From positions 1 through 16,695 of the forward strand of contig QZLH01000042.1 of assembly GCA_003833135.1 (NCBI GenBank): a stretch of 16,695 nt of DNA, read 5' to 3'. How positions within the stretch are numbered: position 1 is the stretch's first letter; each line of letters opens with the position of its first letter. The DNA comes from Oehlia diaphana (taxonomy: Eukaryota; Glomeromycota; Glomeromycetes; Glomerales; Glomeraceae). Below the pieces are notes generated by a model, which ran no database searches, was not told the origin of the DNA, and saw only the letters and a list, made by a program, of their open reading frames with translations. Below are positions 1 through 6,412 of this stretch, piece by piece. Position numbers and translations under genes: made by a program.

Positions 1-678
1 CATAAGAAAAGGCTAAAGAATCGAGTCAAAATAATTAAAGGGTTAAAATATTCAAAATATCAATTTTTATTTTTCTCAATTCATAATCTGATTTCTTGAT
101 TATCAAGTCAAAAATGGGTCCTTTTTATAAAATTTAAAATGGCAGTTGATGCAAAGAACTATGTAATACGAAACATTACATATATCCAGTTTATACTCAT
201 GTGATAGGAGTGTCTCATTATTTGGCACAATTAATGATCTACATCTATATTCTAGAATTCTTTACTGATGATCTGCGTTACTGTTAATACTTATTCTAAT
301 TTACTGCGCCTTATATATTAACTATTAGTCGATTTCTGTATACTACAACGCCTAATGATCTCAAAATTGTGAGTCCCTCAACCTTTTGTAACATATGCTT
401 TTAACGTAGCTATTTACTTTTAAAGTTGGTTCTGTGTTGCAACTAGGCTCCTTTCACATTTTTCTCATGTTCGTTCAGAAAAAAATAAAGAATAAAGATT
501 AATATGTTTTTTTGAATATATATGCAAAAATTAATATGTTGCACAAGACCTGACTGATGATCAGCTATTACATAATTGTGCAGAAATCTGTGGCTCAGCA
601 AATTCTTCCAAGCTAATGATCTTCACTCCAGATTATCGATCTAGCCAACCCTGAATCAGAATACCACTGCAAATTATC
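1..678. other. AT-rich stretch without a recognised gene
   Basis: No open frame or RNA gene that I can support lies here. The stretch is the 3' flank of the minus-strand F-box/LRR pseudogene. The only structure noticed is a short motif of the form YTRATGATCW occurring five times on the plus strand (231-240, 265-274, 352-361, 554-563, 613-622) at irregular spacing. Confidence 0.5.
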
Positions 679-1748
679 TTACATACTTAAATCTAAAAGG
701 CTCTGAGCTAAAGTCCATTTACTAACAACATTGTTCTGTGTAAGATGATTTATAACTGCTCCAATGAGATTGGGAGGTGTTAAAGTTTCCTCAAAATTCT
801 TGACATAGATATTTGGATTAAGTGAAACAAGCTGATCTATGGCTTCTTTAGTAATATTAGCACACCCCTCCAGATTAAAATATTTTAAATAAAGACACGA
901 ACGAGAAATTTCTTTGATAGTTACATCAGTAATTCCACAAAAACTAAGGTTGAGATGTTGGAGATTTGGACAGGAATAAATGGCAAATTGAAGTCTTGGC
1001 GACGTAAACACACCTACCAAAATCAAGATGCTCTACACTAAGATGTTTCTTTACATTAAGGTGTTTCTCTACAGTAAGAAGTTTTTCTACTAATATATGA
1101 CATCTATTTTTTCTTTGACAGCTACCCAGAATACTGAATCTTTGTAAATTTGGGCATGAGTTTAAGATATGACTTATAAATCTAATGCGCATAAGCAAAA
1201 TGAAACTCTTGTAAAACTTGGCAACTGTCTGCAATTTTGATCAAAGATCTATCAGTAATGCCTTGGCAGAAAGAAATATTTAGATATTCTATTTTACGAT
1301 ATGATCCTACCATTCCACACAAAGCTTTATCACCCATAATACCACTACGACATAAATTAAGATATCTCAGATTGGGATATGCTTTAAGCTGATTTAATGC
1401 TCTATTACTAAAACCCACACAATTTTTAAAATTCAAATGAATTATGTTTGGGCATGTTCTTATGATGTCTCTAATTTTCTTACTTGAAAGTGGATTATAG
1501 TATAGAATTTCGAGATGAGTTAGTTTTGAGCTATAAATTGGCTTTTGCTTCCCACATACTAATTTTATGAATTTTTTTGCTTTGGGATCGTTCTCCTTTA
1601 GCTCAATGCATTTCCATAAAATAGGAGCACCGCATCTATACCATAATTGGGAAACATATAGAGTAGGATAGATGGATTTATCTATTGCTAAAAAATGTAA
1701 AATCTGTTCTAATAGCTCTAATAAATAAAAAATGCTTGAATGTACCAT
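679..1748 (-). pseudogene. F-box/leucine-rich repeat protein, frameshifted
   Basis: Seen: the ATG at 1748 opens a 188-codon frame. Residues about 8-50 look like an F-box (LLEQILHFLAIDKS, then LWYRCGAPILW). LRRs of the AMN1/F-box-LRR type follow (CPNIIHLNF, YPNLRYLNL, YRKIEYLNISFCQGITD). This frame stops at 1182, but LRR coding continues in a second frame (1234-944, with CPNLQRFSILGSC) and a third (1026-679, with [16 protein letters not shown] and [12 protein letters not shown]). The second shift maps near 982-987 and is best explained by a two-base loss after SIC; the first lies near 1185-1205. Established: such proteins are SCF ubiquitin-ligase substrate adaptors. Inference: the family is large in Rhizophagus and this copy is decayed. 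Undetected introns are an alternative, but no good splice pair joins the frames. Confidence 0.8.
1028..1093. repeat. Short 18-bp degenerate tandem repeat inside the LRR pseudogene
   Basis: About three and a half copies of an 18-bp unit related to GATGTTTCTTTACATTAA occur at 1027-1041, 1042-1059, 1060-1077 and 1078-1093. On the coding strand they give the peptide series [18 protein letters not shown]. This is an expansion not expected inside a regular LRR, and it lies between the two frameshifts. Confidence 0.55.
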
Positions 1749-1773
1749 GCAAAGCGTCTCTGGCTAAATATTC

Positions 1774-1814
1774 TATTTTATATGATGTATCTTTAATCGA
1801 AAAAATAAATTAGC
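1774..1814 (-). repeat. Direct-repeat copy A (about 40 nt)
   Basis: On the plus strand this copy reads TATTTTATATGATGTATCTT, then a TCGA-AAAAAATAAA-TTAG tail. It closely matches 3384-3431, and the core TATCTTTAATC-A-rich part also appears at 2393-2410. It sits 25-65 nt upstream of the F-box ATG. The 8-bp inverted repeat CTGGCTAA/TTAGCCAG (1760-1767 and 1810-1817) brackets it. Confidence 0.45.
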
Positions 1815-1826
1815 CAGAATGTCTCT

Positions 1827-2318
1827 CTAGCGTTTCAAGTTTAACACTAGTTTATCCAAAGGAAGCTCTAATCCACATAATCTCGCTTCTAACTGATTTG
1901 CAGATGAGAGTTCACGAATAAATTGGAATTTACAGTTTTCTTCGTTCCATCCAGAGAGTTTTGCATACTCCCTGAGTTTCTTATAAAAATCTTCTACTGA
2001 ATCATTACCCTACCCCAATCCCCATAGATGCTTTGCAAAGCAAGTGGAAGATGTTACTTTAACTAAGTATTCAATCAATTCATCCAAGGGTCCATCAGTC
2101 CCAAATCTGATTGCATGCTTTTTATTGTTGAGTGATAAGCCATTAAAGAAAGCTTTTTTGAGCTCTTCATTTTGCAAGTTCAAACCTGTTGCTGAAGCAC
2201 ATAGCTTTATCATTTTAATGTATTCTTCCACAAAGTTATCACCTTGTGTGGGAGCTGGTACTTTATCTTTTTTAGGTTTTAAGACCGAAGAGCTCAGAGG
2301 GGTGACCGATCTACCCAA
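1827..2318 (-). pseudogene. Gag-like retroelement remnant: two tandem helical units, one in-frame stop
   Basis: Seen: the open frame from 2318 has no ATG (it starts at a TTG just after a stop at 2319-2321). A possible splice acceptor TAG at 2311-2313 would start an exon at 2310. The frame carries a unit with FVEEYIKMIKLCASATGLN, ELKKAFFNGLSLNNKK and PLDELIEYL. It meets a TAG at 2010-2012 and continues in the same frame with a second, clearly related unit: SVEDFYKKLREYAKLSGWN, FIRELSSANQLEARLCG, PLDKLV. It ends at the TAG at 1827-1829. Established: the F-x-x-L-S-x-x-N-Q pattern with short helices is typical of retrotransposon gag capsid-like domains. Inference: a decayed or domesticated gag fragment. 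No zinc knuckle, protease or reverse transcriptase is visible nearby. Confidence 0.6.
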
Positions 2319-2463
2319 TTAATAGTATCTCTTATAAACATATCACTATATGATTCTCTTATTGTTATGTTTATTGCTAATAAATTATATCATATCTTTA
2401 ATCAAAAAAAACATTATGAGCCTAGTCCGCCAATAATTTCTGCTTCCTGTCAATTAGCTTGGA

Positions 2464-2811
2464 TCAAGATTTTTTATTATATGCATTTTTCTCCTGATCT
2501 TTCTTTTGGGCTAGGCATTCCCAAATCCTTTGTTGCTTAATCATGTTTACTATTTCATCAATATCAGAATCGGATAAACTGGATTCAGATGAATTAGTTT
2601 CAGATAACGAACTAGATTCAAATGAACTACTCCCAGATGACAAACTAGACTCAGATGAACTACTTTCGGATGATAAACTAGATTCAGATGAACTAGTCTC
2701 AGATGAGCTTGATTCAGATGAACTACTCTCAGATGAAGTAGACTTGGGTGGGATATTGGTTAAGGCTGTTAGATGCTTTACCCTGAGTGCCTTCAGCTGG
2801 TTACTTTCCAT
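2464..2811 (-). CDS. Ser/Glu-rich low-complexity ORF, 115 aa
   Basis: The frame starts at ATG 2811 (MESNQLKALR). After a short basic leader, residues about 24-85 are almost entirely Ser and Glu in SSES-type repeats, followed by an acidic turn (SDSDIDEIVNMIKQQ) and a Lys-rich end. The DNA behind it is a minisatellite, so the long frame is partly a by-product of the repeat. I do not recognise the protein. It lies on the same strand as the gag remnant (downstream) and the coiled-coil ORF (upstream), and may be a broken piece of the same retroelement-like reading frame. Coding status is uncertain. Confidence 0.4.
   Translation of the reverse strand: MESNQLKALRVKHLTALTNIPPKSTSSESSSSESSSSETSSSESSLSSESSSSESSLSSGSSSFESSSLSETNSSESSLSDSDIDEIVNMIKQQRIWECLAQKKDQEKNAYNKKS
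2560..2745. repeat. Minisatellite encoding SSES repeats
   Basis: Variants of TCAGATGAA and CTAGATTCAGATGAACTA recur with 9-, 15- and 30-bp periodicity. All are multiples of three, so the frame survives copy-number change on the minus strand (Ser/Glu) and also on the plus strand (Asp/Leu/Ser). Confidence 0.7.
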
Positions 2812-2920
2812 TTTGATTATTTATCTATTAAACTTAATATCTTTGACTGAAAATATGCAAAGTGCCTGACTCAGCCCACTTCAAACTACCAACCGCTTAA
2901 CCTCTTTGGTCGCGCCTCCT

Positions 2921-3376
2921 TTATTGTCTAGCCAAAGGTGCAAAAGCATAAGGGACAGCCCTTTCTTTTTTTACCCAATACCCATGGGATCTCTCAATTA
3001 TCTCAACTGAATCAGAATCTTTGGAAGACTCAGACGAATAGGCAGAACCCTTACTTTTTTCATTAATCAGTATGGGAACTATTTTATGTATTAAGTCGAT
3101 CACAGTCTCCCTATCCACACATTCGTCCAGATCCCCCAATTCGATTTTTAAGGATCTTATGTCTTTTTTCAGTCTTTTTACCCTATTTTCTAAAGTGTTA
3201 TATTGGAGATGACAATCTTCAAATTGTTTTTTTAGTGTCTCTTTTATACTAGAAAGCGCACTATATGCTTCTGCATTTTGCTTGTCTGCCTTCAATAACT
3301 GGGCTATTTTTTCTGTATGCCTGATAACTTCCTGCTCGCTAGATATATCAGATGAATGATTTTGATCGGTTACCAT
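2921..3376 (-). CDS. Coiled-coil ORF, 151 aa, unknown function
   Basis: The frame starts at ATG 3376 (MVTDQNHSSDISSEQEV). Residues about 18-85 show heptad-like leucines and many charged residues (HTEKIAQLLKADKQNAEAY, LENRVKRLKKDIRSLKIEL), consistent with a long coiled coil. An acidic serine stretch (SSESSKDSDSVEI) follows, then HGYWVKKERAVPYAFAPLA. GC content is higher than in the flanking intergenic DNA and the frame has no internal stop, which favours real or recently coding sequence. I do not recognise the family. Inference: given the neighbouring gag units, it could be the N-terminal coiled coil of a gag-like protein split from its capsid part. Confidence 0.5.
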   Translation of the reverse strand: MVTDQNHSSDISSEQEVIRHTEKIAQLLKADKQNAEAYSALSSIKETLKKQFEDCHLQYNTLENRVKRLKKDIRSLKIELGDLDECVDRETVIDLIHKIVPILINEKSKGSAYSSESSKDSDSVEIIERSHGYWVKKERAVPYAFAPLARQ

Positions 3377-3383
3377 TTACGTG

Positions 3384-3431
3384 ATATTTTATATATGATA
3401 TATCTTGCCTCGAATGAAAAAATAAAATTAG
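3384..3431 (-). repeat. Direct-repeat copy C (about 45 nt)
   Basis: On the plus strand this copy has ATTTTATATATGATATATCT, then TCGAATGAAAAAATAAAATTAG. It matches copy A at 1774-1814 except for small indels. It ends about 8 nt upstream of the coiled-coil ATG. Together the two copies bracket the gag, Ser-rich and coiled-coil frames. Confidence 0.45.
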
Positions 3432-3472
3432 TAAATGATACCCTGTAGGACCCCTTCTAACCCGCTATATGA

Positions 3473-3793
3473 TTAGTTTTCATCAAATATATAGAATGGA
3501 CTTGCTTGATCATAAGGTTGCCCCCTTCTTCTGTAATTAACTATACCATATCTATCAGATGGAGCAGTATGGTTGCCGGGAGAGTGCCAAAGGGCTTCAC
3601 TGAGATAAGTGTTAGCTTTTGACGGATTTTTAGACCCATGCACTACAGAAGCAAATACTGCTCCTAATTTGTATAAAGAGCTAGGAAGTAGGAGTTCATA
3701 AAGTTTAGCGTCATCAGTCTGGGTGTGGGTTCCACCCATCTCGGCCAAGGCCTCGCAGTACCTACATCCCCCCTCTGGGGGTAACTCCAGCAA
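3473..3793 (-). CDS. Unrecognised GC-richer open frame, possibly a gene fragment
   Basis: About 107 codons are open, with a TTG but no ATG at the 5' end. The translation is not low-complexity (for example GGCRYCEALAEMGGTHTQTD, VVHGSKNPSKANTYLSEALW, SPFYIFDEN), and base composition is clearly richer in G and C than most of the window. Both points suggest former coding or transposon sequence. I cannot name a family. It may be an internal exon or a relic, and it lies upstream, on the same strand, of the coiled-coil ORF. Confidence 0.25.
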   Translation of the reverse strand: MLELPPEGGCRYCEALAEMGGTHTQTDDAKLYELLLPSSLYKLGAVFASVVHGSKNPSKANTYLSEALWHSPGNHTAPSDRYGIVNYRRRGQPYDQASPFYIFDEN

Positions 3794-3804
3794 GACAGCC
3801 AGAA

Positions 3805-3854
3805 GAGGCTCAAAAAGCCTCGCCAGATATCAATAAGGGGAGGACCTGAAGGTC
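3805..3854. repeat. Two small hairpins
   Basis: GAGGCT-caaaa-AGCCTC (3805-3821) and GACCT-ga-AGGTC (3843-3854) are perfect short inverted repeats in a locally GC-rich segment. I could not assign them a function. Confidence 0.5.
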
Positions 3855-3875
3855 TGACCCTCTATATCCACCCAC

Positions 3876-3991
3876 ATCTGTCTCCTATCTGTCTCGACAT
3901 CTGTCTATATAAAACATACTCTTCATTCCATCAGAAAGGAGAATAAAAGGAAAGAAAGGGGGGTATGACAGATGTGACAGATGTGACAGAT
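3876..3991. repeat. Mirrored array: ATCTGTC x3 then GACAGAT x3
   Basis: ATCTGTC occurs at 3876, 3887 and 3899, and its reverse complement GACAGAT at 3967, 3976 and 3985. The two groups can pair across an ~60-nt spacer that contains a TATA-like TCTATATAAAAC (3903-3914) and a purine tract ending in a G run (3958-3963). Further ATCTGTC/GACAGAT copies occur at about 4056 and 4109. It may be a promoter or LTR-like remnant, but no LTR partner was found. Confidence 0.5.
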
Positions 3992-4061
3992 ATTTTAAAA
4001 AGTTATACAGAATTTTTTCAATAAAAACTTTTATTTTTACCCCCATTATCTGTGATCTGTC

Positions 4062-4808
4062 TCACCATTCTTAGCCCCCAATCAGCCCAGTAAGACCAGG
4101 AAGTGCAGGACAGATACCACTCGTCCAAAAAAATCTGAATTGAACATTGAATCCCATAAGGTATCCGAAGTAACAGGTACACTATCCAAGTTAAGGATTC
4201 TGAAAAATAAATTGAACACAACCCTGCATAAAGTAAAAGATGAGTGAACAACAAGCTGTAAAATTCGCAGAGCAAAAAATAGCCTTTAGTATTGATGAGC
4301 CCCAAAGGATGGTAAAATAGATGACAGTAGAGGTAATGAGATTAAGAAAGAGATTAAGGATCACCTTGAAAAATATATGTTTGTTTCTACAAAGTCAAAT
4401 AACAGTGGATTTGAAATGGTGATGTTTGAAGAAAAGGCTAATGTTGGTGGTTACATTGCTATAAATATTGAGTGCAAATTTTCTTGGCCAGATAGTAAAA
4501 CAGTGCTTAGCAGTAAAGAAATTAAAGAAAAATATAAACATATGAAGGATAAATATCTACCCCATGTGAATCAAAAATGTCAAAGTAAAGAGTCTCCTAT
4601 AAGGAAACTCAGAATGGAAATAGGAGACATTTACCTGATTTTAGTGGTATGGAAAGATATAGGTAAACTCGATGATGAAATATTAAATAACAAAAATATT
4701 ATCATTGTTGGAAGAAAAGAATTAGAAAAAATTTATTCACCTTCTCTCGTATCACGGTCACAATTTTATGGCAATATTCAAAAAAAATCGAAAATTAGAC
4801 AGTTTTAA
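4062..4808 (+). pseudogene. Crinkler-like / PD-(D/E)XK-type nuclease domain protein, broken frame
   Basis: Seen: the clean part runs to the TAA at 4808. In the frame from ATG 4377 it has GFE (residues 11-13), the catalytic-looking ECK (32-34), a helix with KEIKEKYKHM, then the strand IYLILVVWKD and NIIIVGRKELEKIYSPSLVS. Coding similarity extends upstream. The same frame is open from 4062 to a TGA at 4245-4247. The segment 4240-4300 reads on in another frame, and the original frame resumes after a four-C run at 4300-4303. This implies a one-base gain near 4235-4240 and a one-base loss at the C run. Alternatively a 75-nt intron (4233-4307, GTAAAA...AAAG) restores the frame but has a poor acceptor. 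Established: ExK with an upstream acidic residue marks restriction-endonuclease-like folds, also found in Crinkler effectors. Family call is inference; it ends like the partial gene at 16431. Confidence 0.5.
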
Positions 4809-5271
4809 AAAGTGGACTGATAGACCGCCTACTATAAAGGTTTCTTTGAAGATTACTACTCCGCATTGCTATTAATTATCTGTAAAATTAATTTATGTAC
4901 AAGTGTAAACTAGTTATAGATATTCTAATTTCGGATATCTCTGCATATTAATATATTAGCATATTGAAAAAATCATTGTAGCATTTTTGCGATCTTTTCA
5001 TTGTAATCAAGAATAAAGAAATAATAAAATATCTTAAATGGGTTTTTACTTATTGCGTAAATAAAATAAGGTTTTTTATTAGCATAATTATATGGATATA
5101 TTCAATTTAATTTCAAAAATTTTTTTCTTAATGAGGGAATAATTGAGATAATACGAGAAATGTACCATATGAAAGTTTTTCCTTTCTTTCATTTTAAAAA
5201 ACATCAATTCGATTCTTCAGATAATTTTTGAGTTAATTCATTTAAATGAAGAGAAACCAGTATATAGATAA
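4809..5271. other. AT-rich intergenic stretch
   Basis: I see no supported gene, RNA or repeat here. It is the 3' flank of the nuclease-like pseudogene. Confidence 0.5.
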
Positions 5272-5484
5272 ACTGTACTGTACGATTGGCTAAACTATAC
5301 TGTACGATTTGCTGTATGAATTTTTTTTTAAAAATTTCTCGTACAGTACATTACAGTACTATATATAAAGTGCTATATTGTACTGTACGATAAATTAAAA
5401 AAATTCGTACAGTACAGTTTAATTTATATAATTAGTACTGTACAAAAATTTTGTATCAGATTCGTACAGTACATAATAGTACCA
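5272..5484. repeat. Cluster of short palindromic repeats (TACTGTACGA / TCGTACAGTA)
   Basis: Seven copies of a 10-14 bp element in alternating orientation lie within about 215 bp. ACTGTACGA-type copies are at 5272-5285, 5297-5309, 5378-5390 and 5434-5443. TCGTACAGTA-type copies are at 5339-5360, 5406-5417 and 5463-5474. The first two form a 22-bp direct tandem (5277-5298, 5299-5320). Copies 5378-5390 and 5406-5417 can form a stem around an AT-only loop. The core GTACWGTAC is itself a near-perfect palindrome. No ORF uses it. It may be a MITE end, satellite seed or protein-binding array. Confidence 0.65.
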
Positions 5485-5689
5485 ATTTTTTAATTAACTC
5501 AATTTTATTTCAAATTATATATTCAAAATTGTACAATTCACACTCCTTATTTAAAAAAAATTATTTACTATTATACTTAATTATTTATTTGCATTTACTT
5601 TTTAATTTAAAAACAATTTTCTTAAGATATTTTGATAAATTATGATTAATCTAACATTTTTATTTCTAGGAATCATCTTCTTGAATCTA

Positions 5690-6412
5690 GAAAAATAAAA
5701 AAAAGGAGAAGGTAATGATAAAAGTAAAGATGATAAATAACAATGAAAAGGAACCATAGTAAAAGGAAAGTGTTTCAAATAAAATAACAAAGAGAGGCAT
5801 TAAACAACAGAAGGGAGACGTCAGGAATAAATAAGAAAAGGAAGCATTAGGAATGGAGAAACCAGGAACGAAGAACAATAAAAAGGGAAGCATCAGAACG
5901 AAGAATAGTAAAAAAGGAGCATCAGGAATGAAAAACAATAAAAAGAGAGCATTAGAAAATGAAAAATAAAAAAGAGGAGTTAGAATTGAATAAACAGCAA
6001 AAGAGAGATGTCAGGAATGAAGAATAAGAAAAAGGAAGCATCAGGAACGAAAAATAAGAAAGGGAAGTATCAGGATCAAAGAACAATAAAAGGGAAGCAT
6101 CAGAATAAAGAACAATAAAAAAAAGAGCATCAGGAATTAAAAACAATAAAAAGAGAGCGTCAAAAACGAAAAACAATAAAAAAGAAGAGTTAAAATGGAT
6201 AAACATTAAAAGAGAAGCGTTAGGAATGAGGAAGATCAAAGAACAATAAAAGGGAGCATTATAAACAAAATAATAAAAGGGAGGCGCTAGGAATGAAAAA
6301 CAACAAAAGGAAAGCATCAGGAATGAAAAATAATGAAAAGGAAGCGTCAAGAATGAAAAACGATGAATTACCACCCATAAAAAGAAGAGAAGAGAAATGA
6401 TTAATAAGTTTC
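5690..6412. repeat. Purine-rich ~30-bp degenerate minisatellite
   Basis: About 20 degenerate copies of a unit near AGGAATGAAAAACAATAAAA followed by AGGAAGCATC are recognisable from about 5775 to 6365, with a similar purine-rich lead-in from 5690. The plus strand is almost entirely A and G. Units are mostly 28-31 bp with occasional longer ones (for example near 6220-6260). The minus strand can therefore be read as Phe/Leu/Pro/Ser-rich pseudo-peptides (FLLFFVPDASF-like, 10-residue period), which I regard as a by-product. Confidence 0.75.

Noticed and set aside
2044..2322. Plus-strand ORF opposite the gag remnant
   Set aside because: The minus strand shows two aligned gag-like units; the plus-strand frame has no recognisable content.
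2543..2869. Plus-strand Asp/Leu/Ser-rich ORF
   Set aside because: It is antisense to the Ser/Glu-rich frame; the repeat has a period of three in both directions. The minus-strand frame fits its same-strand neighbours better.
3780..4020. LTR of a retrotransposon
   Set aside because: The TATA-like box, hairpins and AATAAA near 4020 are suggestive, but no second LTR copy, primer-binding site or pol domain was found in the window.
4018..4305. Minus-strand membrane-like ORF
   Set aside because: It is antisense to the upstream part of the nuclease-like pseudogene, and its hydrophobicity follows from reading Lys-rich coding sequence backwards.
5451..5645. Plus-strand 64-codon ORF
   Set aside because: A Leu/Ile/Tyr-rich translation of AT-rich DNA, partly inside the palindromic repeat cluster.
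5687..6374. Two Phe/Leu-rich minus-strand proteins (5687-5938, 5952-6374)
   Set aside because: They are translations of the purine-rich minisatellite. They have no domain, change frame between units and are best seen as repeat by-products.
5272..6412. CRISPR array
   Set aside because: Neither the palindrome cluster nor the minisatellite has identical repeats with unique equal-length spacers, and the gene content is eukaryotic.
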